A stretch of 64,000 nt of DNA from Clostridium_AM sp963780135. Its GTDB lineage: Bacteria > Bacillota > Clostridia > Clostridiales > Clostridiaceae. The translations under genes were made by a program, and so were the position numbers. How positions within the stretch are numbered: position 1 is the stretch's first letter; each line of letters opens with the position of its first letter. The stretch is from the NCBI GenBank assembly GCA_963780135.1, contig CAWAAR010000003.1, positions 806,001 through 870,000 on the forward strand, in the 5' to 3' direction. The notes under the pieces were generated by a model. That model was not told the origin of the DNA. It searched no databases and saw nothing but the letters and a program-made list of their open reading frames with translations. Below are positions 17,274 to 26,469 of this stretch, piece after piece.

Positions 17274-18335
17274 ATGGAAGATAATGAAGATAGAATTGTT
17301 ACGCCTTTAAACATGGGAGAAGATACAGAAAATGAATATAGTTTAAGACCTAAAAAGATTAGTGAATATATAGGACAAAAAAAGGTTAAAGAAAAGCTAG
17401 AAATTTTTATAGAAGCAGCAAAAATAAGAAGAGAAGCCTTAGATCATGTGCTTTTATATGGTCCACCTGGACTTGGTAAAACTACACTGGCAAATATTAT
17501 AGCAATACAGATGGGTGGAAATTTAAAAGTAACATCAGGACCGGCTATAGAGAGAGCAGGAGACTTAGCAGCAATACTTACTAGTCTTAATAATTATGAT
17601 GTGCTTTTTATAGATGAAATTCATAGACTTAGTAGGAATGTAGAAGAAATACTTTATCCAGCTATGGAAGATTATGCTTTAGATATTGTTATAGGTAAGG
17701 GTGCTTCAGCTAAATCAATAAGGTTGGATTTACCTAAGTTTACTTTAATAGGAGCTACTACTAGAGTAGGCCTTTTAACATCTCCTTTAAGAGATAGATT
17801 TGGAGTAATGTGTCCAATGGAATTCTATGAAGATGATGAGTTAAAGGAAATTATAATAAGATCTGGTAAAATACTTGGTATGGATATAGAAGAAAAAGCT
17901 GCACTAGAAATAGGAAGCAGATCTAGAGGGACTCCAAGAATAGCTAATAGACTTTTAAAGAGAGTTAGAGATTACTCAGATGTAAAGAGCAATGGACTCG
18001 TGAATGTAGAAGTTACTAAAGCTGCCTTAGAACTTTTGGATGTAGATAAAGAGGGCTTTGACAGCATAGATAATAAAATATTAAAAGCAATAATAGATAA
18101 TTTTAAAGGCGGACCTGTAGGATTAGAAACTCTAGCTTATTTTATAGGCGAAGAATTGGATACCATTCAAGATGTTTATGAACCATATCTTCTTCAAAAA
18201 GGATTTATAATACGTACACCTCGAGGAAGAGTTGCATCAGATAGTGCGTATAAACATTTAAATAGAAGCAGAAAATTTAGTGAAACAAATAAAAGAAATA
18301 TAGAGCAAGAATCAATATTTAACGATAAAATATAA
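17274..18335 (+). CDS. ruvB: Holliday junction helicase RuvB
   Basis: The 353-residue AAA+ motor shows Walker A GPPGLGKTTLA, Walker B DVLFIDEIHRL, sensor TLIGATTR and the C-terminal winged helix ending in TPRGRVASDSAYKHL. It drives branch migration with RuvA. AGGTGG precedes the ATG. It is co-transcribed with ruvA, and queA follows after 20 bases. No ruvC is present, as is usual for Firmicutes. Confidence 0.97.
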   Translation: MEDNEDRIVTPLNMGEDTENEYSLRPKKISEYIGQKKVKEKLEIFIEAAKIRREALDHVLLYGPPGLGKTTLANIIAIQMGGNLKVTSGPAIERAGDLAAILTSLNNYDVLFIDEIHRLSRNVEEILYPAMEDYALDIVIGKGASAKSIRLDLPKFTLIGATTRVGLLTSPLRDRFGVMCPMEFYEDDELKEIIIRSGKILGMDIEEKAALEIGSRSRGTPRIANRLLKRVRDYSDVKSNGLVNVEVTKAALELLDVDKEGFDSIDNKILKAIIDNFKGGPVGLETLAYFIGEELDTIQDVYEPYLLQKGFIIRTPRGRVASDSAYKHLNRSRKFSETNKRNIEQESIFNDKI

Positions 18336-18355
18336 GAAATGGAGAGTAGATACTT

Positions 18356-19381
18356 TTGAAAGTTACAGATTTTGATTTTTATTTACCAGAGGAATTAATT
18401 GCACAATGTCCATTAGAAAAGAGAGACGAAGCAAGATTAATGCTTCTAGATAAAGAAACTGGTGAAATAGAACATAAAGTATTCAAAGATATAATTGACT
18501 ATTTAGGTGAGGGAGATTGTCTTGTATTAAATGATACAAGAGTACTTCCAGCAAGGCTTATTGGGGCAAAAGAAAACACAGGCGGAAAAATAGAATTTTT
18601 ACTGCTTAAAAGAATAGATAAAGATAAATGGGAAACTCTTGTTAAACCAGGAAGAAAAGCACAAATAGGGACAAGGTTCGTATTTGGAGATGGAGAACTT
18701 AAAGCAGAAGTAGTTGATATAGGAGAAGATGGAAATAGAATAGTTAATTTTGAATATGAAGGTATATTTGAAGAAGTATTAGATAGGTTAGGACAAATGC
18801 CTCTTCCTCCTTATATAAAAGAAAAACTTGAAGACAAAGAAATGTATCAAACCGTTTATTCAAAGGAACAAGGATCTGCGGCTGCACCTACTGCAGGATT
18901 ACATTTTACAGAAGAACTCTTGAAGAGCATAGAAGAAAAAGGTGTAAATATAGCATTTTTAACTTTACATGTGGGACTTGGCACTTTTAGACCAGTTAAA
19001 GTTGAAAATATACAAGAACACAATATGCATTCAGAATACTACACTATGTCTAAGGAAACTGCAGATATAATAAATAAAACAAAAGCAAATGGAAAAACTG
19101 TAATTGCTGTGGGAACAACCTCTTGTAGAACTTTGGAAACCATAGGAGATTCTAATGGAGAAGTTAGAGAACAATCAGGATGGACAGATATATTTATATA
19201 TCCAGGTTATAAATATAAGGTAGTAGATAAGATTATAACTAATTTTCATCTTCCACAATCTACATTAATAATGTTAGTAAGCGCTTTAGCTGGAAGAGAA
19301 CATATAATGAATGCTTACGACAGGGCTGTAAAGGAAAAATATAGATTCTTTAGCTTCGGAGATGCAATGTTTATTAAATAA
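18356..19381 (+). CDS. queA: tRNA preQ1(34) S-adenosylmethionine ribosyltransferase-isomerase
   Basis: The 341-residue enzyme makes epoxyqueuosine in tRNA from preQ1 and SAM. DFDFYLPEELIAQ at the N-terminus, LVLNDTRVLPARLIG, AAPTAGLHFTEELL and HVGLGTFRPV are family hallmarks. It starts at TTG 18356 after GGAGAG. It precedes tgt directly, the usual queuosine pair, in the ruvAB-queA-tgt-yajC order common in Firmicutes. Confidence 0.97.
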   Translation: MKVTDFDFYLPEELIAQCPLEKRDEARLMLLDKETGEIEHKVFKDIIDYLGEGDCLVLNDTRVLPARLIGAKENTGGKIEFLLLKRIDKDKWETLVKPGRKAQIGTRFVFGDGELKAEVVDIGEDGNRIVNFEYEGIFEEVLDRLGQMPLPPYIKEKLEDKEMYQTVYSKEQGSAAAPTAGLHFTEELLKSIEEKGVNIAFLTLHVGLGTFRPVKVENIQEHNMHSEYYTMSKETADIINKTKANGKTVIAVGTTSCRTLETIGDSNGEVREQSGWTDIFIYPGYKYKVVDKIITNFHLPQSTLIMLVSALAGREHIMNAYDRAVKEKYRFFSFGDAMFIK

Positions 19382-19393
19382 AGGGGTGTTTTA

Positions 19394-20524
19394 ATGTACA
19401 AATTACTCAAAAAGTCTGGAAAGGTTAGAAGGGGTGAATTTACAACTCCTCATGGCGTAATTCAGACACCTGTATTTATGAATGTAGGTACACTAGCTGC
19501 TATAAAAGGTGCAGTATCAAGTATGGATTTAAAAGAAATAGGATGCCAAGTGGAACTTTCAAATACATATCATCTTCATTTAAGACCTGGTGATGAAGTA
19601 GTAAGAAAAATGAATGGATTACATAAATTTATGAATTGGGATAGACCTATTTTAACTGATTCAGGTGGATTTCAGGTGTTTTCACTGGCTAAAATGAGAA
19701 AAATAAAAGAAGAAGGTGTTTATTTTAATTCTCATATAGATGGAAGAAGAATATTCATGGGACCAGAAGAAAGCATGAGAATTCAAAGTAATCTTGGATC
19801 TACTATAGCCATGGCTTTTGATGAGTGTATACATAACCCTTCACCAAGAGATTATGTTGAGCAATCTGTAGAAAGAACTACTAGATGGCTTAAAAGGTCT
19901 AAAGATGAAATGGACAGATTGAATTCTCTTCCTGATACTATAAATAAAAAACAAATGCTTTTTGGTATAAATCAAGGTGGAATTTATGAGGATATAAGAA
20001 TTGAACATGCCAAAACTATAAGTAAAATAGATTTAGATGGATATGCTATTGGAGGTTTGGCTGTAGGAGAAACTCATGAAGAAATGTACAAGATAATAGA
20101 TGCAGTAGTTCCATATCTTCCAGAAGATAAGCCTATTTATCTTATGGGAGTTGGTACACCAAGTAATATATTAGAAGCTGTAGATAGAGGTGTAGACTTT
20201 TTTGATTGTGTTCTTCCAGCTAGAAATGGAAGGCATGGCCATGTGTTTACTAAAGATGGAAAGATAAATTTATTCAATGCAAAATTTGAATTAGATTCTA
20301 AACCTATAGATGAAGGATGTGAATGTCCAGCTTGTAAGCATTATTCAAGAGCTTACATAAGACATTTGTTTAAAGCTAAAGAAATGCTTGCCATGAGACT
20401 TTGTGTGCTGCATAATCTTTATTTCTATAATAAGTTAATGAAGGAAATAAGAGATGCTATAGATGGTGACTATTTTAAAGAATATAAAAAAGAAAAACTA
20501 GAACAATGGAATGGAAAAGTTTAA
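19394..20524 (+). CDS. tgt: tRNA-guanine transglycosylase
   Basis: The 376-residue enzyme swaps guanine 34 for preQ1 in tRNAs with GUN anticodons. Catalytic parts are DSGGFQVFSL, MAFDEC and the nucleophile region GVDFFDCVLPARNGRHG. The zinc site is CECPACKHYSRAYIRHLF. AAGGGGTG precedes the ATG, 12 bases after queA. Confidence 0.97.
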   Translation: MYKLLKKSGKVRRGEFTTPHGVIQTPVFMNVGTLAAIKGAVSSMDLKEIGCQVELSNTYHLHLRPGDEVVRKMNGLHKFMNWDRPILTDSGGFQVFSLAKMRKIKEEGVYFNSHIDGRRIFMGPEESMRIQSNLGSTIAMAFDECIHNPSPRDYVEQSVERTTRWLKRSKDEMDRLNSLPDTINKKQMLFGINQGGIYEDIRIEHAKTISKIDLDGYAIGGLAVGETHEEMYKIIDAVVPYLPEDKPIYLMGVGTPSNILEAVDRGVDFFDCVLPARNGRHGHVFTKDGKINLFNAKFELDSKPIDEGCECPACKHYSRAYIRHLFKAKEMLAMRLCVLHNLYFYNKLMKEIRDAIDGDYFKEYKKEKLEQWNGKV

Positions 20525-20527
20525 AGT

Positions 20528-20590
20528 AGTTAAGAATTAAGAGTGAAAAGTTGAGAGTTAAAGAAAAATGTAACTAGCAACTATTAACTA
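20528..20590. repeat. Imperfect intergenic repeat element before yajC
   Basis: TAGTTAA (20528-20534) and TTAACTA (20584-20590) bound a stretch rich in TTAAGAGT/GTTGAGAGTT. A similar element stands before hisS at 31875. These look like members of a dispersed intergenic palindrome family. Confidence 0.4.
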
Positions 20591-20613
20591 TTAAATGGAG
20601 GGAGGTGATTTAT

Positions 20614-20946
20614 ATGAAAGCTTTAATACAATATTCTCCACTTATATTTATGCTTGTAGTTGTTTACTTAGTTATATTAGTACCTGAAGGAAAAAGAAAA
20701 AAACAATATAGAGCAATGATAGATAGTCTTAGAGTTAATGATGAAATCATGACTAAAGGTGGCATAGTAGGTAAAATAATAAATATGCAGGATAGATTTA
20801 TTGTTCTTCAAACAGGTCCAGATAAGGTTAGAATAAAACTTGATAAAACAGGAGTACTAAACTTATTATCTGAAATTGGAGAATATCAAAATAAAGATAG
20901 TAAAAGTGAAGATAAAAAAGAAGACAAAGTCATAGAGGACAAATAA
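20614..20946 (+). CDS. yajC: Preprotein translocase subunit YajC
   Basis: The 110-residue protein has one N-terminal transmembrane helix (LIFMLVVVYLVILVP) and a cytoplasmic domain with VNDEIMTKGGIVGKI, the family signature. It joins SecDF. GGAGG at 20600-20604 sets ATG 20614; an in-frame GTG at 20605 overlaps the site. The C-terminal tail is a charged Lys/Asp/Glu stretch. Confidence 0.95.
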   Translation: MKALIQYSPLIFMLVVVYLVILVPEGKRKKQYRAMIDSLRVNDEIMTKGGIVGKIINMQDRFIVLQTGPDKVRIKLDKTGVLNLLSEIGEYQNKDSKSEDKKEDKVIEDK

Positions 20947-20967
20947 GGATGTTAAGATTTTAATCAT

Positions 20968-21013
20968 AAAACACCTTCTCTCTACATAGATACTATTAGG
21001 TAGGAGGTGTTTT
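20968..21013 (+). promoter_or_regulatory. Hairpin covering the ribosome site of the TIGR04086 gene
   Basis: AAAACACCT (20968-20976) is an exact complement of AGGTGTTTT (21005-21013), with a 28-base loop. The right arm overlaps the AGGAGGTG ribosome site of the gene starting at 21017. It could act as a yajC terminator or hide the ribosome site. Confidence 0.45.
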
Positions 21014-21016
21014 TAA

Positions 21017-21391
21017 TTGGAAAAAAACAAGAATATAAGTTATGTTGTGGCAGCAGAAGGAGTGTTAAGGGGATTCATTATAACAGTGGTGTTACTTCTT
21101 ATATTTGCAGTTATAATGACATTTACAGAAATAAGTGAAACTGTTAGTTCTACATTTTATTTAGTTACTACACTTTTAAGCATAATTTATGGTACCATAT
21201 ATGCAGTAAAAAAAATAAAAAGAAGGGGTTTTTTAATAGGAATTATGGTAACTGTTTTATATTTACTAGTACTTTATATAGTTTCTGTTATATCGGGAAA
21301 TTCTGCTGTAATAGGTTATAATAGGGCAGCAAGATTTTCTCTAGCACTGGTAGTAGGGGCTTTATCAGGTATACTTGCAAGAAACCTTTAA
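21017..21391 (+). CDS. TIGR04086 family membrane protein
   Basis: The 124-residue protein has four predicted transmembrane helices (about 17-37, 43-63, 72-94 and 102-121). It matches the TIGR04086 family in sequence style and place, between yajC and the scfA peptide gene. It starts with TTG after GGAGGTG. Its constant nearness to scfAB in clostridia suggests, without proof, a role linked to protein export or to the SCIFF peptide. Confidence 0.75.
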   Translation: MEKNKNISYVVAAEGVLRGFIITVVLLLIFAVIMTFTEISETVSSTFYLVTTLLSIIYGTIYAVKKIKRRGFLIGIMVTVLYLLVLYIVSVISGNSAVIGYNRAARFSLALVVGALSGILARNL

Positions 21392-21464
21392 TTCATTATC
21401 ACTTTATTTTATTTACGCTTTATGTTATAATCAAACAGGAAACTTTATGAATGGAGGAATTTAA

Positions 21465-21602
21465 ATGAAACATATAAGAACTATAAACAAAACAAATATA
21501 AAGGATAGTTTAAAGAAGCCAGGCTGTAAAGAATGTGCTAATTCATGCCAATCTGCATGTAAAACTTCTTGTACAGTTGCTAATTTAGCTTGTGAAAATT
21601 AA
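21465..21602 (+). CDS. scfA: SCIFF ranthipeptide precursor ScfA (six Cys in forty-five)
   Basis: The product is exactly 45 residues with six cysteines at 21, 24, 28, 32, 36 and 43, ending LACEN. The C-terminal part CKECANSCQSACKTSC is the SCIFF core, which the maturase crosslinks by thioether bonds to adjacent residues; the N-terminal half is the leader. AGGAGG-like GGAGGAAT precedes ATG 21465. A hairpin separates it from the maturase gene scfB. SCIFF peptides are near universal in Clostridia and have been linked to cell-density-dependent regulation. Confidence 0.96.
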   Translation: MKHIRTINKTNIKDSLKKPGCKECANSCQSACKTSCTVANLACEN

Positions 21603-21613
21603 CATAAATTTAG

Positions 21614-21634
21614 GCAGTAACGTTATGTTACTGC
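21614..21634 (+). terminator. Attenuating hairpin between scfA and scfB
   Basis: GCAGTAAC (21614-21621) and GTTACTGC (21627-21634) form a perfect 8-bp stem. The tail TTTAAATTT is a weak terminator, which would let some polymerases through and give much more peptide than maturase. Confidence 0.65.
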
Positions 21635-21698
21635 TTTAAATTTACACGTAGATTTTGCAAAGTTAATTTTGAATACTTATTTTTAGGAGGAAGAAAAA

Positions 21699-23063
21699 TT
21701 GGCAGATATTCACAAGTTTGTCCAGGGTGGAGAACATTATGTAATAGATGTAAACTCTGGATCAGTACATATAGTAGACAAGCTAGTTTATGATATTTTA
21801 GAGGATGATAAATTAGAAGAAAAACAAAAGGTTATAGATAGATTAAAGGATAATTATGACAAAGAAGAAATAGAAGAAGCTTATGATGAGATAAAAGAAC
21901 TTATAGAAAAAGAAATATTGTATTCTAAAGATTTGTATGAAGATATAGCATCAAGCTCAAATAAGACACCTTCTTATATAAAAGCTTTATGTTTAAATAT
22001 AGCTCATGATTGTAATTTAAGATGCAAATATTGTTTCGCAGATGAAGGAGATTATAAAGGATGTAGAAAGCTAATGTCTGCTGAAATGGGTAAAAAAGCT
22101 ATTGATTTTGTTATTAAAAAATCAGGCCCAAGGAAAAACATAGAAGTAGATTGGTTTGGTGGAGAACCACTAATGGCATTTGATGCTATAAAAGAAATTA
22201 TGGAATATACAAAAGAACAAGAAAAAATTCATAATAAAAACATAAGATTTACAATGACAACTAATGCTACATTGCTAAATGATGAAATAATGGATTATTT
22301 AGATAAGAATATGGGAAATATAGTTTTAAGTATAGATGGAAGAAAAGAAGTAAATGATAAAGTTAGAGTAAGAGTTGATGGAAGTGGCTCTTATGATAGT
22401 ATATTACCTAAAATTAGAAAAATGGTTCAAGTTAGAGATAAATCAAAGCAATACTATGCAAGAGGAACTTTCACAAGATGGAACACAGACTTTTTTGAAG
22501 ATATAAAATTTATGGCAGATGAAGGTTTTGATGAAATATCAATAGAGCCAGTAGTGCTTCCAGAGGATCATCCACTTTCTCTTAGAGAAGAGGACTTGCC
22601 TACCATATTTGAACAGTATGATAAGCTATATTTTGAAATGCTTAAACGACATAAAGAAGGAAAAGAATTTAAATTTTATCATTTCAATATAGATTTGCAA
22701 GGAGGACCTTGTGTTTATAAGAGAATATCAGGCTGTGGTGCAGGACATGAGTATGTGGCTGTAACTCCAGAGGGCGATATATATCCTTGCCATCAATTTA
22801 TTGGCAATAAAGATTTTAAATTAGGAAGTCTATTAGATGATGAGGAATTGAACACTGATATAATAGATAAATTTAAAAACGCACATATATATAATAAACC
22901 TGAATGTAAAAAGTGTTGGGCTAGATTTTATTGCAGTGGTGGATGTCAAGCCAATAATTATAACTTCAATGGTGACATGCATAAACCATATTCACTAGGC
23001 TGTAAAATGCAGAAGAAAAGAATTGAATGTGCAATTGCATTAAAAACAAAAATGATGGAATAG
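21699..23063 (+). CDS. scfB: SCIFF maturase ScfB (radical SAM, SPASM)
   Basis: The 454-residue enzyme forms the thioether links in ScfA. It has an N-terminal peptide-recognition (RRE-like) region of about 80 residues, the radical SAM cluster CNLRCKYC (Cys105, 109, 112), and a C-terminal SPASM part with CGAGHEYVAVTPEGDIYPC and CKKCWARFYCSGGC for auxiliary Fe-S clusters. It starts with TTG after GGAGG. It lies directly after scfA and before secDF. Confidence 0.97.
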   Translation: MADIHKFVQGGEHYVIDVNSGSVHIVDKLVYDILEDDKLEEKQKVIDRLKDNYDKEEIEEAYDEIKELIEKEILYSKDLYEDIASSSNKTPSYIKALCLNIAHDCNLRCKYCFADEGDYKGCRKLMSAEMGKKAIDFVIKKSGPRKNIEVDWFGGEPLMAFDAIKEIMEYTKEQEKIHNKNIRFTMTTNATLLNDEIMDYLDKNMGNIVLSIDGRKEVNDKVRVRVDGSGSYDSILPKIRKMVQVRDKSKQYYARGTFTRWNTDFFEDIKFMADEGFDEISIEPVVLPEDHPLSLREEDLPTIFEQYDKLYFEMLKRHKEGKEFKFYHFNIDLQGGPCVYKRISGCGAGHEYVAVTPEGDIYPCHQFIGNKDFKLGSLLDDEELNTDIIDKFKNAHIYNKPECKKCWARFYCSGGCQANNYNFNGDMHKPYSLGCKMQKKRIECAIALKTKMME

Positions 23064-23177
23064 TTCTCTAAAAGTTTACATTTATAAATATTGACGGTAT
23101 ATTTTTTAAGTAATATAATGGCTATTGTAAATAGATGTAAATTAAAAAGAATCAATTATTAACAAAGGAGGATGAAA

Positions 23178-24464
23178 ATGAGAAATAAAAATGAGAATAA
23201 AAATAAAATAAAGAGCACGCTACTGTTTCTTATATCTATAATTCTTATAGGCTTCTTATCTTATTCAGGTATCTATGGAGTTACTATTGGTGATTACAGA
23301 CTTAAGTCATTCAACGAAGTTATAAATAAAGGTCTTGATCTTCAAGGTGGAGTTTCAGTACTAGAAGAAATTCAAGCTGATAAGGTTGACCAAGCAACTT
23401 TTGAAAAAACCATAGAACTTTTATCTATGAGAGTTAACAAAATGGGAGTTAGTGAAACAGTTGTAACTAGAGAAGGACAAAAAAGAATAAGAATAGAAAT
23501 ACCAGGAAAATTTGATGCTAAGTCTGTAATAGATGGTGTAGCTAAAACTGGTGAACTTAAATTTATAGGCCCAGATAAAAATGTTATACTTACAGGTAAA
23601 GATGTTAAGGATGCTACATCTAGTATAAGTCAAGAAAGTCAAAAACCAGTAATTAACCTTGAACTTAATGATGCAGGAACTAAAAAATTTGCCAATGCTA
23701 CTCAAAAGTTTTTAGGACAAAAAATAACAATTACTATGGATGATCAGCTACTTACAGATCCAACAGTTAGTGTTGTAATAAATAATGGTAAAGCAGAAAT
23801 TAGCGGAAGTGCAAGTTTAGATGAAGCTAAAAGGAAGGCAAACATAATTAAATCAGGTGCGTTGCCTGTTGCTGTTAAAGCAGTTGAATCTAAAGTAGTA
23901 GGTGCATCTCTTGGAGCTAATGCTCTTCCATTAAGTATATTAGCTGCTAAAGTTGGTATAGGTATAGTATTACTATTTATGATTTTATATTATAGAGTTC
24001 CAGGACTTATTGCGGGAATCTCATTAATATTATATGTATATATATTACTTCTTGCATTTGCTGGAATAAATGCCACATTAACGCTATCAGGTATAGCAGG
24101 TTTCTTGCTTACGGTAGGTATGGCGGTAGACGCAAATGTGCTTATATTTGAAAGAATGAAAGAAGAACTTAAAGGCGGAAAATCAATAAAATCATCTATA
24201 GATGCAGGTTTCCATAGAGCTATGACTTCTATACTAGATTCTAATATAACTACTATTATTGCAGGTGTAGTACTTTATGGATTAGGATCTGGAACAGTAA
24301 AAGGATTTGCATTAACCCTAATTATAGGTGTTGCATTAAGTATGTTTACAGCAATAACTGTAACAAGAACTTTAATAAAACTTGCAGCAGGCATGGGATG
24401 GTTCAGTCATAAATGGACCATAGGAACCTTCGGAGTACATGACTTCAGAAAGGGGGTAAAATAG
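23178..24464 (+). CDS. secD: Protein translocase subunit SecD
   Basis: The 428-residue protein has six transmembrane helices and a large external domain between the first two. The GLDLQGG motif, TAGVAKTGELKFIGP-type region and the membrane motif GFLLTVGMAVDANVLIFERM are typical. SecDF pulls secreted chains using the proton or sodium gradient. AAAGGAGG at 23165-23171 favours ATG 23178 over 23172. It is one base before secF. Confidence 0.97.
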   Translation: MRNKNENKNKIKSTLLFLISIILIGFLSYSGIYGVTIGDYRLKSFNEVINKGLDLQGGVSVLEEIQADKVDQATFEKTIELLSMRVNKMGVSETVVTREGQKRIRIEIPGKFDAKSVIDGVAKTGELKFIGPDKNVILTGKDVKDATSSISQESQKPVINLELNDAGTKKFANATQKFLGQKITITMDDQLLTDPTVSVVINNGKAEISGSASLDEAKRKANIIKSGALPVAVKAVESKVVGASLGANALPLSILAAKVGIGIVLLFMILYYRVPGLIAGISLILYVYILLLAFAGINATLTLSGIAGFLLTVGMAVDANVLIFERMKEELKGGKSIKSSIDAGFHRAMTSILDSNITTIIAGVVLYGLGSGTVKGFALTLIIGVALSMFTAITVTRTLIKLAAGMGWFSHKWTIGTFGVHDFRKGVK

Positions 24465-24465
24465 T

Positions 24466-25350
24466 ATGCTTAAAGTTATAGAAAAGACTAAAATATGGTT
24501 TGCGATATCCCTTATTATAATACTTATAGGACTTTTTACTGCTGCTACTAAAGGACTGGAATATGGTTTGGATTTTAAGGGCGGTAATGTACTTGAAATG
24601 AGTATTGGAAAAGATTTCAACAAAGCAGATATAGATAGTATAGTGAAAAAATATGATTCGGATTTTCAATCAAATAAGGTTAATAATACTTCTATTGAAA
24701 TAAAAAGTGCTAAATTAACCACCGATAATATGAATGATATTGTTAAAGATGTTAAAGCTAAGTATAAGGGAAGCAGTGTTACAAATCAGGAAAGTATAGG
24801 AGCTTCTATAGGAGCTGAAACAAGAAAGAAGGCTGTTCAAGCAGTAATTTTGTCAGCAATAGCAATGCTCATATATGTAGGTGTAAGGTTTGAATTTAAA
24901 TTTGGTGCTGCAGCTATTCTTTCACTTGTTCATGATGTTTTAGTTATGTTTGCATTTTATGCTGTATTTAGAATACCAATAGATTCAATGTTTATAGCGG
25001 CAGTGCTTACAGTTATAGGTTATTCCATAAATGATACTATAGTTGTTTTCGATAGAATAAGAGAAAATCATAAATATATGAGAGGATCAGATGTAACGGA
25101 ACTTTGCAATGCCAGTATAACGCAAACATTGGCAAGATCTGTAAACACAGTTGTAACAGTTTTAATAATGTTAGTAGCTGTTTATGTATTTGTACCTACT
25201 ATAAGAAACTTTTCAAAACCACTTTTAGTTGGTATTGCATCTGGATGTTATTCATCAATATTTATAGCAACTCCATTCTGGGTATTATTTAAAAAACATG
25301 TAGGTAAAAAAAGAAATTCAGGAAATAGAAATTTAAAGCCAGCAAAATAA
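24466..25350 (+). CDS. secF: Protein translocase subunit SecF
   Basis: The 294-residue partner of SecD has six helices, GLDFKGGNVLEM near the first external domain, and VIGYSINDTIVVFDRIREN in the fourth helix region. AGGGGG at the end of secD serves as its ribosome site. A terminator follows 40 bases after the stop, so scfB/secD/secF form the end of this transcription unit. Confidence 0.97.
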   Translation: MLKVIEKTKIWFAISLIIILIGLFTAATKGLEYGLDFKGGNVLEMSIGKDFNKADIDSIVKKYDSDFQSNKVNNTSIEIKSAKLTTDNMNDIVKDVKAKYKGSSVTNQESIGASIGAETRKKAVQAVILSAIAMLIYVGVRFEFKFGAAAILSLVHDVLVMFAFYAVFRIPIDSMFIAAVLTVIGYSINDTIVVFDRIRENHKYMRGSDVTELCNASITQTLARSVNTVVTVLIMLVAVYVFVPTIRNFSKPLLVGIASGCYSSIFIATPFWVLFKKHVGKKRNSGNRNLKPAK

Positions 25351-25391
25351 AGAAAACAGTTTAAAATATCAGTTTGTTATGATAAAATAAA

Positions 25392-25428
25392 AAATCTAGA
25401 GTATATGAAACTCTAGATTTTTTTTATT
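25392..25428 (+). terminator. Terminator after secF
   Basis: AAATCTAGAGT and ACTCTAGATTT form an 11-bp stem with loop ATATGAA, followed by TTTTT. Confidence 0.9.
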
Positions 25429-25440
25429 GTTAATAATCTC

Positions 25441-25481
25441 TTTACAAAGTGTTTGTAAAAAACGACAATATCAATTATAAT
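25441..25481 (+). promoter_or_regulatory. Sigma-A promoter with palindromic operator before the RecJ-like gene
   Basis: TTGTAA (25453-25458) and TATAAT (25476-25481) are spaced by 17 bases. The -35 box lies inside the perfect palindrome TTTACAAA-GTG-TTTGTAAA (25441-25459), a likely repressor site. Confidence 0.55.
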
Positions 25482-25515
25482 ATATATGCTTTCGATAAAT
25501 TTGGAGGATTTTATT

Positions 25516-26379
25516 ATGGAGATACAAGAAGGAAATATGGAGTATTCTAGATTTTCAGATGCACAGGACCCTTTTCTATTAAAGGGTGTTAAAGAAGCAT
25601 TGAGAAGAATCATAAAGGCAGTAAATGAAAGAGAAAAAATAGTGATTTATGGATACTATGACTTGGATGGCATAACAGCTGTCTCTTTGCTGTTGCTAGT
25701 TTTAAAGTATTTAAATGCAGATGTAGAATACGTTGTTTCTGAGGATGGAGATGAAGATTTCAGTATAAATTCTGAAACGGTAAAAAATCATATAAAATTT
25801 CTAGGGGCGAAGCTTATCATTACAGTAGGTTGTGGTGTGAATTCAGTTTCGCAGGTTAAGCTTTGTGAAGACTTAGGTATAGATGTAATTATAACTGATT
25901 ATCATAAATGCGGTGAAGTTATGCCTGAAACTATTATTGTGAATCCAAATCAAATAGATTGTAAATATGCTTTTAAAGATTTAACTGCAGTGGGTATAGC
26001 TTTTAAAATAGCACAAGCTATATCTATGTATTATCAAATGAAGTGTATAAGTAAGTATTTGGATTTGGTTATGATTGGAACACTTTCAAGAGTTACAAGT
26101 GTAACTGGTGAAAATAAAATCATGATAAATCAAGGAATATACCATTTAAATTATACAAATAATTATGGCCTTAAGGCTTTAATCAAAATCCATAAAATTG
26201 TCAATATAAACAAAGATAGCATATATAAATTAGCATATAATATTATACCATCATCAAAAAGTAGAAGAAATGTAGATAATGCAAGAATAGCTGTAGAATT
26301 GTTTACTACTACTAATATGGATAGAGCTGAACAAATAGCAAAGTATTTAAAGAATGAAAATAAATTGTGTATTCTTTAA
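25516..26379 (+). CDS. RecJ-like DHH family protein with altered active site
   Basis: The 287-residue protein occupies the usual clostridial position of recJ, between secF and apt, and aligns with the RecJ DHH domain: IVIYGYYDLDGITAVSLLLL, then VIITDYHKCGEVMP and DLTAVGIAFKIAQAI. RecJ enzymes are about 550-600 residues, so the DHHA1 and OB parts are missing. The metal motifs are changed: DYDADG is YYDLDG and DHH is DYH. It looks like a shortened homologue that may no longer cut DNA, yet the frame is clean. GGAGG sets ATG 25516. Confidence 0.75.
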   Translation: MEIQEGNMEYSRFSDAQDPFLLKGVKEALRRIIKAVNEREKIVIYGYYDLDGITAVSLLLLVLKYLNADVEYVVSEDGDEDFSINSETVKNHIKFLGAKLIITVGCGVNSVSQVKLCEDLGIDVIITDYHKCGEVMPETIIVNPNQIDCKYAFKDLTAVGIAFKIAQAISMYYQMKCISKYLDLVMIGTLSRVTSVTGENKIMINQGIYHLNYTNNYGLKALIKIHKIVNINKDSIYKLAYNIIPSSKSRRNVDNARIAVELFTTTNMDRAEQIAKYLKNENKLCIL

Positions 26380-26469
26380 AAAATATTTTAAAAATCAACA
26401 TATATGTCAATAATTAAATATATAATATGTAAAAATATATTATGGGAATTACATTGAGGGGGAATACAA

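Noticed and set aside
24372..24623. Antisense frames over secD/secF
   Set aside because: Shadows of strongly conserved genes with no signals of their own.
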